64,000 bases of DNA from Prinsepia uniflora (Eukaryota > Streptophyta > Magnoliopsida > Rosales > Rosaceae): contig CM064875.1 of assembly GCA_032719365.1 (NCBI GenBank), positions 36,788,693 through 36,852,692 on the forward strand, in the 5' to 3' direction. The translations under genes were made by a program, and so were the position numbers. Shown in pieces: positions 11,157-23,898 of this stretch. The number at the start of each line of letters is the position of its first letter. The stretch's first letter is position 1. Below the pieces are notes generated by a model that made no database searches, was not told the origin of the DNA, and worked only from the letters and a program-made list of their open reading frames with translations.

Positions 11157-12935
11157 CGATGAACATGACGTTTTTTTTGTCATGCTAGAGAACTAAATCC
11201 AGTCAAATGACTAGTTTTAAAAGTTATTTTAAATTTATAGGTTTGAACTTATGAAATCCCCTATGAATTTGGATCAAATCCGAATTCAAGCTAAAAAAAG
11301 TCATCGAAACATATAAGAATTTAGATTTGGAGAGCTCAAATCCAAATCCATTGGTAGATATATTGGATTAGTTTATGTTATTAATAAAAATTGAAAGCTT
11401 GCCAACAGAAAGATTAATTACTTTAAAATGGTTTAATATGTATTTCCAAAAAGATGAAGAAAACAAATTGTATTTAGGTGTGCATCAAATGGATTCAATA
11501 ATTAGTGAATGCATCCACGAAATCACGATCTTGGCATGCGATGATCTTGGCATGCGATGATCTTGGGAAGGGTAGGGGTGAGTAAAAATGAAGGGATATG
11601 CAAAGAGAGCAGGAAGTATGAAGAGAAGACTACACTAAAGAAGGTGGGTCTCTAAGTCTAACCTTTCAGTGGTCATGGCTTTATTATTGTGTTAAATGAC
11701 TTGCGGAGTTGATTTGTAATTTTGTTGTGGAATTAAGGGCATATAGAAAATTTTAAATTAGCCGAGAGTGGGGAATTGGAGGAAGTTAGATGTATTTGAG
11801 AAAATGGTAAGTTGATAAGAAATAGATAAGAAATATGATTATCACAAGGAAGGATGGAACAACATTCTACGCTTTGAAGTTGACTAGTGAATAAATAAGG
11901 GAGAGAAAAGGGATGGTGGTAGAGTGTGGTTAACATTAGAAGGCCCATTCCTCGAAAAGAGTAATGAATGCCGAGGGGCAGAAGGACAGAGGACTTTTTG
12001 GGCACAACAGAAAAGATGGTCCAATCTGAAAGTGAGACCTCATGAAATCATTTTGTAATCGATTGCTTTATCATTCATCGCATATCCCTCCTAGCCTTGA
12101 CATTTTACAACCACCAGCACCATCTAAAAGGACAAAATACATACATTTGAGTATTGTTCTTTTACATTAAATTTCAAAATTAAATTAAATTTTTTAAAAA
12201 TTTGCATTAAATATTGTAACTACTCTCCATTTAAAAAAAATTATATATATCTCTCTCTTGTCTAATCAACAAATTATCCGATAAAATTTTTCTTAGCTGA
12301 TAATGTAATATATATGGAGTCAACCTAAAAACAATTCTCAAATTGACCGTAGGAAAAATTATGTAATTAGTTCTTAGTTATCTCTCGTTCAACATTTTGA
12401 TTACTAATTAAGGAGCTTTTTTCTAAAATTACATTGAGATTCAGATTTAAGTAAGCCCCAACCCACTACGTCATCAACTAACGAAAATTCTATCGAAATA
12501 TATATAATGATATAATTTTGAAATTTGGTGTAAAATGTGAGGTACTAAAGTACAATTAACTATATATATATATATATATTAACATTCAAAAAATTGAAGG
12601 CTAAAGAGTTGCCATCGTTTTTTAACTTTCAAATTTTATTAATAATTCATTGTGTAACTATGGTCCTTCCGTATATATGTTGAATATTTTATTTTCAAGG
12701 TAAGGATATGGATACTATTGGAGCTGACATTTTTTAAAAGAAATTGTTCAAAAAATGACCATTATTATATATTATATTGAAGTTCGGAAATAATTGGAAA
12801 AATTTGTATAAAATTCAATGATATTAACAAGCATTTAACAGAAGGAAAAAAGAATTAAAGCTGTTGTATGCATCTGCGATCCTGGACTGGATATATACAT
12901 ACACACACATGGATGAAAGAGTAATAGAAAGATCC

Positions 12936-12972
12936 GAAAGAGAAAGAGAAAGAGAAAGGGAAAGAGAAAGAA
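12936..12972 (+). repeat. (GAAAGA)n microsatellite
   Basis: Six or so imperfect copies of GAAAGA lie in a row. No gene context is visible. Confidence 0.7.
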
Positions 12973-13420
12973 GGTGGACAAATGAAAATTTCGAAAAACT
13001 TTTACTTTATTTTCTGTTTCTGACAACAAAAGTGAAAAGAAGGAAAGTGTACATTATGAGGCTATGATAGCCATATGATAATGCATGTTTATGTATATGC
13101 AGGTGTCAGTCAGGTCTTTGTAATACTTGTGGGGATACACCCGCTGGGGTTTGCGAGACTTTTTTTTATTTCTTTTTAAGCTTTCGTTCTACATTGACTT
13201 TTTCTTATCAGTTCTCATGTTATAATATTATTAATTTAAATTGCTAAGAATGATGAAACCTATCTCATGCGCGGTACCGATGGAAATATGGATTTGACAA
13301 TATGATAAATGAAAAAAAATAAATATTAGGATATGATGTACCATTATTAAAATAATATACATTTTAAAGACTAAATTATAATTTATTACTTGGGAGTTTT
13401 TATCAAAATGCAGAATCATT

Positions 13421-13870
13421 GTGGTGATAATGGGACTTATCATTTGGTTTAAAGAGGTGATACATAGATGTCAAATGGCAAAAAAATAATACAAACTAAT
13501 TTAAAACTATTTTTTTTCAAGGCTTATTTATTCAAAAAAAAAATTATCATAAAAAAAATAAATTAGTTCAAAAAACAAAATAATAAAAATGAGTTCCGAA
13601 AAATATAATTTATTCAAAAATATGAATTTTTTTTTTTCAAAAAAATTATGATTATGATTTTTTTCAAAAAATCTTTCATAAAATAAAAAAAAAATTATTC
13701 AAAAAATACTCTAAATTTATTCAAAAGAACTAATTATTTCTTTTATGAGAGTTTTTTTTAACAAATTAGTTTTTATTAAAAAAATAGTTTTAAATTAGTT
13801 TATATATTTTTGTCATTTGGCATCTATTTGTAACCTATTCAAACCAAATGGTAGGTCTCACTATGGCCAC
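13421..13870. mobile_element. MITE-like fold-back element with ~100-bp inverted ends
   Basis: The left end (13421-13520) and right end (about 13770-13870) are inverted copies. The best part pairs CATTTGGTTT (13441) with AAACCAAATG (13841), continuing through the TTTAAATTAGTTT-type stretch; the outer 20 bases match at about 14 of 20 positions. The middle is AT-rich with repeated TTCAAAAAA words. It has no transposase and no clear target duplication, so the superfamily is open. Confidence 0.65.
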
Positions 13871-14154
13871 ATCTATCACCTATCTATCATTTCAACAGAA
13901 AATTTAAGAGTGGGATAATGTTGTAATATTTTAACTAATATAGGGCGTTAAATGTAAGATTTGAAAGTACAAATAAGACTGTGATTCGGTGTAAGCTACA
14001 TGATAGTAAACTGTAATTTCTATATTTGAAAAATATTAGTAACATAAATGCAAGTGCAAATCCTCTTTTAGGAAAGGAAAATAAACTTCACATTTTTCCT
14101 TTCAGGATGGGAGATTTAAGAAAATTCTATTGATTACAGTTTTCTGCAGACCTT

Positions 14155-14450
14155 AGGGAAAAACATGAAAAAGAAAAACTAGAATGGTACGATATCTTCG
14201 GCACCCCAAAATTAATGCGGGGAACTCGTAGTTCGTGGTTTTGTGAAGATATGTTGTTAGTTGCTCCATTTTATTTTCCCATCGAGACCGATCGTAGACT
14301 TGTTCTCGAGAGAGTTTATTCATATACTGATAAGGGATGAACAGATTCTCAAGAAGAGATGAGCCATGATGGGCCTTCGTGGACTTCCCAGAATCCCAAG
14401 TACCCCGAACGAATAGAAAGTTGGATGCACATTGGATCTCACGTGAATTA
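14155..14450 (-). other. Probable plastid-DNA insertion (rps12-trnV spacer type)
   Basis: Read on the minus strand, words such as GGGAAAATAAAATGGAGCA, ACCACGAACTACGAG and ATCGTACCATTC appear in the order I know from the plastid inverted-repeat spacer between rps12 and trnV-GAC. Base composition differs from the surrounding AT-rich DNA. A 106-codon open frame covers 14473-14153, but it is probably a chance frame over this non-coding spacer. The recognition is from memory and no alignment was run; an unannotated host exon is the alternative. Confidence 0.55.
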
Positions 14451-15942
14451 AGTATACATAATACAATAAACACATAAATTGAATAAGTTATGTTCTTATT
14501 GTTTAGGTTGTGAATTTGTGAGTCTTAACAAATCATGAAACTAATTAAAATGTTTACAATCATTAAAAGGATAATCCATGTGGCGTATACAATCTTGTAC
14601 CTCGTATCCCAACCGTATTTTGTTAGGTAAGAGTATTTGATATGTTTATAGTATATAATTTAAAATATCCGTGTATCAAAGTTATATAATATATTAAAAG
14701 AAATAAATGCAGGTAATATTAGGCCACATGCAAGTGAAATTGAAGCATTATATGTGGGTTATTGCACGCACATTGAAAATGCAAAGATCAATGCGTGATT
14801 ACAATTTTTAGTATAGATTTTGTGAAATTGCAGGTTTCGATTTTTTTTTCTTTTTACTGTGGCTGGTTGGACTTGGACCTAGGAAGTAGGTGGCAGTGAA
14901 CATGAGGCAATAGGCTGTAAATAATGCTGTAAGAGGGAGGGAAAAAAGAGGGAGTGGGATGTGTGACTGAGCTTTCACATCAAACCTTGTTTTGAGAGAT
15001 AGAGAGAGAGGGAGAGGGAGAGGGAGAGAGAGGGTGACAGTTGTCCTTCATGAAAGTACCTGACCGAATTGTCTTACCAGCAGCATTGATGGCTCACAAT
15101 AGCATCATAATGATAATATATTCTACTCATGTTTGGTCTTGTTTTGCGATGATTTCCACAACTTTGGGCCCCGGCATTATTATTGCCCATTGGGCTTGTT
15201 GTATTTATGTTCATAAAATAATTTGTAAAGTCAAAAACAAAAAGCGAGAAGTAGCACAGTACCATTTTTAGTTCCTATACTTTGGTTTTTCATACAACCC
15301 CTATCGAAAATTAGTAAACAAAAGCGTAAAATTATCCTTTTGCCCTACGAGCATTGTCGAGTCTAGGGATCTTCGTTGTGGGGCTAATTGTTAGGGGTAA
15401 GATTGGACTATTTGGTTGCTGGCTCCAAATTAATTTCTTAAGCCCAAAAATGACCCAGATCCAAAACAAAAGCTCACACTCACTCACACCCCAATTAGAC
15501 TTAGCCATATCCCCTTAATTGCAATTTAGAGATCAAGATGGGAGGCCCAATCCCAAATGCCCAACCCAAGGTCCAAACTTGAAATTTTCTAGCAATCTCT
15601 ATACTCTCCCCCTCAGACAATTGGAACCAAAGCCATTACACTCTCAAGACCGCCCCTCTTCGAAGATCACTGTGAATGCCCTCAAACCCACATCTTACTT
15701 TGGAAACGATGGCGTAGTACCCATTGGAGTTTCGCCCTGCCACTGCTACGACGAGGTGCTTTCGATGCTCGAACGAACCTCCATTGTCGACCAATCGACG
15801 GGGGACTGTGACGTCCCTAGAAACCCTTTTAATCGTCCATGACAAACCAGCCATCAAAACACCGCTTACGGCCACACCACGGACTGACGAGTCAACCCTA
15901 TCAGCCTCCATTGTCGATGGCCACTATATCAAAGACCATCGT
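14451..15942. other. Intergenic DNA with GA-rich tract; no gene proven
   Basis: A (GA)n/(GGGAGA)n tract lies at 14996-15034, of the kind often found near plant promoters or 5' leaders. From about 15500 to 15940 the GC content rises, and overlapping frames exist on both strands (plus 15519-15842; minus 15911-15636, 91 codons). None shows a recognisable domain. A captured exon or an old repeat are both possible. Confidence 0.35.
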
Positions 15943-16128
15943 TGTGAGGACCCGTGCCTTGGGGGTATGGTTAACAATCCCACATTGTCCAAGGTATCTG
16001 GGGGATACGCCTTATATATGTGGGCACGCATTTATCCAACATGAGGTCTTTTGGGAGCTCACTAGCTTTGGATTTCTGGGGAACTCCAAAGTTAAGTGAG
16101 TAAGGGTTGGTGCAATTCAAGGAACTCA
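15943..16128 (+). mobile_element. Cassandra LTR fragment, plus strand
   Basis: It starts TGTGAGGACCCGTG and reaches GAACTCCAAAGTTAAGTGAG (16081-16100), which matches the internal promoter part of plant 5S rRNA. It stops where an inverted copy begins. Cassandra elements are short non-coding LTR retrotransposons defined by a 5S-like sequence in each LTR. Confidence 0.8.
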
Positions 16129-16462
16129 TGCACAACTTCCTAAGGGGTCACCCATCTTAGGATTGTTCCAATCCAACCTCACTTAAATTTGAAGTTCCAA
16201 CCAAACCCGAAGTAAGTGAGCTGCCAAAAGGTCTCGTGCTAGATAGATATGTGCCCACACATATAAGACACTTCACCTTTCCCTCCTCGAGCAATGTGAG
16301 ATTGCTCACCATTCTTCCCAAGACACGGGTCTTACACTCCACCCCTCTTGGGGCTCAGCGTTCTCGCTAGCACACTTCGGGTCGGGGTTCAGCTCTGATA
16401 CCATTATATCACTACCCAAACCCCCTAGTATAATATTGTCCGCTTTAGGCCTTGCCCTCACG
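16129..16462 (-). mobile_element. Cassandra fragment: 3' LTR, short interior, primer site, LTR stub
   Basis: On the minus strand the order is: end of a 5' LTR (16462 to about 16406, with GCGGACAATATTATA); primer site TGGTATCAGAGC (16403-16392); a ~45-base interior; a GAGGGGTGGAG polypurine tract (16347-16337); then the 3' LTR starting TGTAAGACCC at 16336. The 5S-like boxes are at 16205-16172 and 16156-16133 (GATGGGTGACC...GAAGTTG). The LTR tail is joined to the tail of the plus-strand fragment, forming an inverted pair. Confidence 0.85.
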
Positions 16463-19400
16463 GGTATGGGTTGACCGCATGGGTATGGAGTCTCAATAGC
16501 GGAGTGTTTCTAGGATTGGTCTGCACGTGATTGTAACAGACGTTGCTATTGATAGATGTGGATGAGTCTTCATGAGTTGGATAGGCTCAGGTTACCATGA
16601 CGTTTGAGACGATGGGGATTCGCCAGTCGTGACGATGATACGGAGGCGCGTGAGTGACACATAGTACGAGTTGTGATTTTTGGAATCGACTCGGTTACGA
16701 TTGAGTGTGATCACAAAAGGAGATGAGCTTTGGGTTTTGGCGATTGTGTCGCACTACCTCCGTGGAGGTGACTGAGATGAGTGGGAGATGTCAGAGACGT
16801 ATTGGATGGAGTCCAATAGTGATTTGATGATTCTAAATGATGCAATGTGTGTCTAAGGGTAGAAATGAAAAGGAGGGCTTGGATTGTGACCGAGTTGGTA
16901 AAATGTACCCCAAGTGGCAAACAGGTGATTTCGGTGGGCACTGAGCGGGACAGCGAGGATCCCGAGTGGCTCAGTACGGGGTAAGAGGTATACCTGGATT
17001 AGTGACAGGTACCTAGTTCATTCTGGACGGATGACACGAGTGTTAGGTGCTGAAATTGATCCTATAAGGGTTGGAAGGTGCGATCCAGTATGCCGACAGG
17101 GATGGTTTTGGAGAAAGCCGAAGAGAATCAATGGAAGTATTAGTCTTGAGAAAAGGAGTAAGCATTACAGGAATTATCAGAGAATACTCTTAGTCAGAGG
17201 AGGTGACTTCGATTTTTTCCGTTTGCATGGCTAGAGCTTCTAGTTTGGCCGTCAACATGATGCGAGACTTGAGACACGAGGGTGGGCTCAGAGGTTGTAA
17301 CTATAAAGGTGGAAACGTGAGAATTAGGTAGTGAAAGATGACATCCTTTTGGATGTGCATAAACGGTATAAAATGGATATGTGAGTTGGATACAAATGTT
17401 GATGGTTTACAGGAAACATAGGTGGATGTTGTCTGAGTGAGTTGGGGACTAGAAAGTCCAATAGTTGGAAAAGATGGATATGCTTCCAACATGGTTGCAA
17501 CTTCTCTTGATTCCAAAGTCAGTGAAGAAGATTATCATTTCTGCTCTGTATCAGATGATGTTGGGTGTCACCAATACAGTGATCATGTATTGACTAACGG
17601 ACCCATGATTGGCTTTGGGTCAGTGGACAAGAGAAGTTATGATTGAGACAAAGAGAAGAGTGCTTGTTTTCTCTTTAGCGATGGGTATTCCGAAGTTGAT
17701 GAGGGAAACTTCTCGTTTTCTGCTCTTTAGCAGATGGTGCTTGGTGCCGCATGATGACATAGGATGAATTTTGATGTCATTATCTTGGATCATCCTTGAT
17801 TCTTCCCTACTTGGGATGACGATGAGTGATATGATAGTTAAAAGGTTCAAAAAAGGTTTAAGAACCGAACACCTAGGTTGTGAGTCAAATTTGAATGACT
17901 TGAAGAGCAGAAGGTATTTAGCGTCACTGGATGTGACGAGTGAGTGTTCGAGGTAGTGGACCTATGTTGGTATTATATGTCATGTTATATTAGCTGTTAG
18001 AGCTAGTATGGATCCACCTAGGATCGAATAGATCGAGTCATGGGTTGACGATCAAGAGGATCGAGATGATAGAGATGATTGTGGTAACCGTTAGTCGAGT
18101 AGGCCGAGGTTTGGTCGTCATCGGGGAGAATCATATTTTTGATTATGCTAAGCTAGGAGCAGAAGAGAATCATATTGTAAGAAAGTTGAAGAATCTTTTA
18201 GAATAGTTAGCGAGAAGTCAAGACAGAGGTTGAATATAGGGATGTGTGTATAATCTGTCTTGAATAGGTGGATGAGTATGTGTTCGATATGTGGAGGAGT
18301 ATTGATCTGTCTTGGATACGTGAGTGAGTATGAGGTTGGATATGTGAATAAATTTAGGACGAGGACGATGCGTGGGTATCGATAACGAAGAGATGAATAG
18401 ATGATAACTCGAGTTGGATGTGAGGATAGAGATTGTGATGGATTGATGTTAGCCTTGTGACAGACAGTTAAGGTCCGAGCCTTATTCGGAGTGAGAATTA
18501 GTATGTGGTTGGACGTTGTCAGAGTGCAGTTCTTGAGCAGGTCGGGTAGTGCCTTTATGTTTGATATGATGTGGGTGCACCTATGAGTAGTGCACGTAGG
18601 ACAATGAGATTGACCACAGTTACCGGTATGTTTGGGTTAAGAGTTACCAGGGAGGATGAATATTTGGTTTAGTGGATAGAGTCCTAGTTGGACATGGTAT
18701 TGTAATCGAACGGGGCCCAACGTGGATATTACAGTGAGTACAGGGATCAGACATTGAATACTGTACTAGTGCAGGAGGGATTGAGAGGGTTAAGTGATTA
18801 TGAGAGCCGAGAGCTCAGAGCCATGTGGGCCAGAGGAATCCTAGTGTTTATCTGTTTGATTACCTCTGCTAGCAAGTATTTGATGGGGTCCAGATACACC
18901 AGGATGGGTGAGATGTCGAATGTGTTTCAACAGGATACGTGATGTAACAGTATGGGACTCGAGATGACACTATTCTTTCAACGTAGGTCGCTGAGTGACA
19001 TGAGATACGATGTGGGGACTCGAGAGCGATTCGAGATCAGAGGAGCGCAAAGAAAGCGCAGTAGAGCCGAGATTTTCCGGCTAGTCACGATAATTGTTGT
19101 GGGGATGGAATTAATCAGTATCTGCCAGATTCAGATTGGTATGTAGTGATGGGACTCTAGTGAGTGTCAGCATGGCTATGCAAAAACAAGGGAGTTGACT
19201 GATGTGAGTACCGAGGCCAATAACTGCCGCAAATTTCAGTATGACCTGCGAGGTGTGATTCATTCCATTGTGATGACAGGACCTGGAGGATGTTTGTCTG
19301 ATCGAACGCTGAGCAGGATATCGGCTTCGATTGTCAGATGAGAAGAGTCATCAGCCTGAAAAGCCGATTTGATGTCAGCTTAGTGTAGCTGACCTGCCGG

Positions 19401-19656
19401 AGTGAGTGACAAGCGAAATCGACGAGTGTCGGTGTCTCCAGTGAGACTTACAAACTGACGTGTGGTTTCTCGAGAGTTGATTTGGAGCTTTGGAAGCTGC
19501 GGTGATAGTGGGTACCGACGTATACAGTGGTTGTGTTGGGCGTGTAATTTTACACGAGAGTACCCAAACTGGAAGCAGGATTGGATTTCCATCGTTTGGT
19601 TGTGGAAATTGGGTCAGGTTGAATTTTGGGGATGAAATTCTTTAAGGAGGGAAGAT
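16463..19656 (+). mobile_element. Element C: internal region of a plus-strand non-autonomous LTR element
   Basis: The polypurine tract and LTR at 19642 onward fix the orientation. Parts resemble the interiors of A and B read on the other strand. No gag or pol motif is visible; frames of 60-76 codons have no recognisable product. By spacing against A, the primer site should lie around 16.1-16.4 kb, where Cassandra sequence now sits, so the 5' LTR and start have been lost. Confidence 0.65.
19642..19656 (+). other. Polypurine tract of element C
   Basis: TTAAGGAGGGAAGAT directly precedes the LTR start TGTAACGATC at 19657. Confidence 0.85.
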
Positions 19657-20475
19657 TGTAACGATCTGTCCCAAATTTTTGGGATTAATTAAAAATTAAT
19701 TATGGATTAGCGAGGCTAATAGGGAATTTGTCGAGGATTGTCAGACATTCAAGGTGGAATTACGATTTTACACCCCGAACGAGGGAAAAATTTTAACTTT
19801 TGACCTGGAAAGTCCTACGCACAAGGACCGAGGACCGTTACGTAGGTCGAGTCGACACGAGTCCGTAGACAAGCGGCACGTTGAAATCGGACATTGGACG
19901 GGAAAGATACGGGTCATGGAAGGTTCGAAAAACTATTACAAATTTTACGAGACGAGTCACATTTGTCTTGTTGTAGGCCCCAGATATTTTGAACAAGCCT
20001 AATGGATGAGTGACAAGTTGTTCACCTAACACAGATACATGCACCCACCCCTTTCATCCTCATTTGTTCATTCGACCAACCAAACCCGAAACCCCCCCAA
20101 ACCCGTGCAACCCAAAACACCTACACCCCATCTCATCCCCTCCTGTGATGACTGAGTGACTGTGAGTGAGAGGCTGAGTTGGACGGACGACGGAGTGACG
20201 ACGGTGCACAACGGAGGAACCACGTCCAGATAAAAACAGAGGCTGAGGACAATGGAGCAGCCTGGACGGAGGCCTGAAAATTGGGTCGTGAGAATCATGA
20301 TTGAACAGGTAATCTCTAGCTAATTTTAAACATTTTTGAACCCATAGATAGACTGGGGAGGATTGGACGATGACACTAAAAGCAACGTCTTTGAAAATGG
20401 TGGTCGGAGCTGGAAGAAAAAGTAGGGTCTGTGCTACCCGAAACAGTGGACCGGGTCGACCCGAACAGAGGACAG

Positions 20476-20645
20476 GGATGATGATGATGTCATCAGATGA
20501 CATCATCCTGTGAGACCTAATATGTCAGACTGACACGTGTTAGATGTCAGATGATGTCACTATTGATGCTAGTGATGACATCAGCCGCTGAATTTACTAT
20601 TCACTATTGACGTCAGCGTCGACTTTTTGGTCAACATTGACCAGC
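20476..20645 (+). promoter_or_regulatory. TGACGT and TTGAC motif cluster in LTR C
   Basis: Words GATGATGTCATC, TGACATC, TGACGTCAGCGTCGACTT and TTGACCAG follow closely. Cores TGACG (bZIP/TGA) and TTGAC (WRKY W-box) recur. The homologous stretch in LTR D is 58605-58765. Confidence 0.5.
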
Positions 20646-21286
20646 CACTTTAACTAGCGCGTGGGGTCACATGGGTACGTATTTCGAGGTGGGAACAGGA
20701 TCATTTTAAAAGTTTGACGATACCAATGCAATAGTGGTGGTTTATAGTCGATCGAAGATCGTTAGGTTGGTCAAATTGAAGTTTAAAGCCTAGGGAAGCG
20801 TGTTTGGGACACGTTGACTTTTCCGAGAATGTTGGAGGTTCTCGTTTAGGACTTGTCTAGGTTGATAGTAAACTTTGATTATGTTTTGGACAGGTCTGGA
20901 TGACCCAGAGAGGTCGGAGAGGCTTATGACACGCGTATCGAGGCGTAGCATGGACGGTTTGTGAGTGGAGTTTGTTTTATGAATATGATGCATGCATAAA
21001 TGTTTTATATGTGTTTATGAACATGTTTTGAGATTCCATGAGAGTATGTGATTTAAATATGATTTGTTGGGCATTTTTTGTAGAAAATGCCACATTGCAC
21101 GTAGTTCAAGATTTCTATTTTATATAATGGTTGGGCTTCGACCGAGTGTACTATGTGCTTATGTTTTATGTGATTCCCAAGGTTTCATTTAGAGGCATGA
21201 AACCGAGGAACTGATTTATGATTTTGAGGATTTCACGGAGATGCGTAAAATCGAGATTCGTGCATGAGTCCTAGTTGTACGATGAT

Positions 21287-21291
21287 TGGAA
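21287..21291. other. Target-site duplication of element B, left copy
   Basis: TGGAA here equals TGGAA at 29781-29785. Removing B restores a continuous LTR C that matches LTR D around 59425. Confidence 0.9.
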
Positions 21292-23898
21292 TGTCAGGGC
21301 CCGTCCCAATCCCCCCGGGATTAACGAGGGGCGCTCCTGATCCCGTCTGATATGGAGTGTCAGACCAGGGAAAATTTAAACCTTTAGCCTGACCGGCTTC
21401 CAGAGTACGCGAGGATCTGGAGGAGGTATGTGATGTCTCGGTCTCTGCTATAGTCTGCACCGTATTCAACTTGAAGAGCATTGAAAACAGAAAAACTGTG
21501 AGTGGACGAAAATAAAAGAGTTTATAAAACATATTTCATAAAAGACCTTTATGCCCTTCACTAAAAAGCATGCATGCATAGTAAAACCATTTCTCAAACC
21601 ACATATGTTTAAATAACCATAATCATACGGGTCCCTGCCCAAAACCATTCACTAGAAAACCATAACATAGTAAACATATGTGGGAACTTAGCCCAAATCC
21701 ATTTATCATCATAAAACACAATTTCACAAAACCAAGAAATCATGTTCATCAATATCATATAACCAACCCTGTCACGGTATCTAGAGCTACGCGCGTGCTA
21801 CCCGGGGTCCCAAAGCCTAAGTCTCCCCAGGGTCCATCCAAGTCAATGTCCGTAGATCAATGACCTTCCTTGGGGGTTATAATCCATAGCCTTTCTGAGA
21901 GTAAGGAACCCAACGAGGGCGACTCTACTCAGTCAGTGCTCTGTGACTACTCCGAGGTCCACCAAGGCCAACGACCCTCCCCAGAGGAGACAATTCATAT
22001 ATAAAGGATCGTATTCGAAAAACCATTTGAAAACATTCTCAAAACCTTTCAAGGGTTCATGCCGGTCCTCATAAACCGTCATGAGCCATAAAAACCTTTC
22101 AAGGGTTCATGTCGGTCCCAATAAACCGTCATGATCCATAAATCCATTTATGGGTCCCCGACCCAAAATCACAATCTTAAAACATAACTGGACCCTAAGC
22201 CCGGATCCACATACAAACTGGGCCTCCGACCCGAATCGTAACAAATTAGGCCTCGTGCCCGATACGTAACTTAATTGGTCCTCGAGCTCGATACGCAAAC
22301 CAATTGGGCCTCGAGCCCGATACGTAAACCAACTGGGCCTTTGTCCCAATGACTTGTTAAAGAAAATGGACTTCAGGTCCGAGAGTTCGTAAATCAAATG
22401 GGTCTCGTGTCCAGTCCATATTTCCAAAACCGAAATCGATTCATGAACCAATTGGGCCTCTGGCCCGAGAACGTTACTAAATGGACTTCGAGTCCGAGGG
22501 TTTCCAAAACAAATGGGTCTCAAACCCGAGTTTACCTTTTAAAATCCAAAACCATCTCATAAAATCATTTCCAAAACTATAAGCACAGAAAATCGGTGCA
22601 AAACTATAAACCTCGATTTACGTGCAAGCACGTAAATCGCCTCGAAATGCTTGAAACCATATAAATCAATAACATCCAAATCATCATCATTAAATCACAT
22701 CTATACACCATATAAAACATTTATGCATGCATCACAGTTTAGAAATCAAGGTCACGCGCCCAAAGGGGCTGCGCATGAAGCCCACGCGCCGCACTGTTCA
22801 CAGTCATCAACCTCCAGCGAACCCGATTTGCTTGGTTCAAACCAGACCAGACTGGTCTGGACCGGCGTGATCGGTTCACTGTCCAATCTCTCTTATTTTC
22901 AATCCAATCTTTCCCCTTTCGATTCATAAAGGTTCCTAACATCAAACCTAATGTATCTAGCCATTCAAAGCACAAGGAAACCCACTGAAACCATACCTTC
23001 CATGAACAAGCCGTGAGCTTGATCTTCAAGCTCAGTTCCTTAGCTTCCTTGCCACCCATTTCCTTCCAAATTGATCTTCATTGAGTGGCCTTGGTCCCTA
23101 GGTTCAATTAGAATCAAAAGGAGCTCTCAACATCGATTAAAACTCAACTTTCAAATTTTAAAATGGAAAATGGGCGCTCGGGTTCGGTTTGGCTCACCCC
23201 CCGCGGTTGACCGTCGTGAGCCGCCGTCCTTGTCATTCTTAGTCCCTCAAAATTCCTCACACGAATATAGGGATGTAGAAATGGTGGTGGTGTGATATGG
23301 TGTGTGTGTTTGTTCAAGGAAATGGAAAATGGAGGTGTTCGGGTTTGTGGGAAAACAGAGAGGATGGCTGTTGTTCAAGTGTGAGGGATGGAGTTTTGGA
23401 CGGTTAGGATGAAGCGATGAGATGGGATGAAGGGTTAGGATGAGAGGTGGGTAGGATTAAATTATAAAATAATTAGATTAATATTATTTAATTAGTTAGA
23501 TCCACTTTTTAGGGAAGCCACCAATAGTATGAGTGACACTTGTCACTCATCCATGGGTCCCACTTAAAATATCTGCCCAATCAGATATTGCCACATCATC
23601 CCTATCTCGTAATGCGTGCATAGTGAAATCTAACTTCTGTGACCCATAACTTTCTCGTTCGAAGTCCGATTTCAACGTGCCGCCTGTCTATATATTCGTA
23701 TCGTCCCGAACTACGTAACGGTCCTCAGTTCTCTGCCATCAAACCTCCCATGTCAAAAGTGAATATTTTGCCCACGGCTAGGGGAAAAATAATCATTTTG
23801 CATTGTTCGTCTGATTTCTCTCAACTAATCTCCGATTAACCTTACTAATCCTTGATTAGTCACTAATCTAATCCCGGAATTCAGGATGGGTTGTTATA
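21292..23898 (-). repeat. 3' LTR of element B
   Basis: 2607 bp. It starts on minus at 23898 with TATAACAACCC (expected TGTAAC). Against the other LTR it lacks about 320 bp (equivalent of 28378-28700) after ATCAAG near 22745, removing GTCCACTCAC. It has about 60 bp near 22875-22945 that the other LTR lacks. The GGGCC array is at 22144-22530 and the hairpin at 23529-23550. Confidence 0.88.

Larger units (their letters stand above)
10301..13420. other. AT-rich, apparently low-copy intergenic DNA
   Basis: Base composition shifts to high AT, unlike the LTR blocks on both sides. It holds a purine-rich tract (11018-11156), a direct duplication of GATCTTGGCATGCGAT (about 11528-11560), an (AT)n run near 12563-12580 and a GAAAGA microsatellite (12936-12972). 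No gene is recognisable. Confidence 0.5.
19657..21291 (+). repeat. 3' LTR of element C, first part
   Basis: It starts TGTAACGATCTGTCCC and follows LTR D (57688 on) throughout. It contains the decayed hairpin (20004-20026), a TGACG/TTGAC-rich stretch (20476-20645) and GTGAGTGGAG (20961-20970). Element B was inserted after 21291; the LTR resumes at 29786. Confidence 0.85.

Noticed and set aside
10963..11183. Phe/Ser/Leu-rich minus-strand frames that resemble membrane peptides
   Set aside because: They are the complement of a purine-only tract; low complexity explains them.
10680..11340. hAT-like MITE from TTTGGGAACGAGGATTTGG at one end
   Set aside because: I could not find a matching inverted end or an 8-bp duplication.
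14996..15034. MIR156-type precursor near the GA tract
   Set aside because: GGGTGACAGTTG resembles the start of the mature sequence only for a few bases, and no complementary arm is visible.
15636..15911. A 91-codon minus-strand gene
   Set aside because: No recognisable domain, and comparable frames exist on the opposite strand; kept only as a note in the spacer entry.
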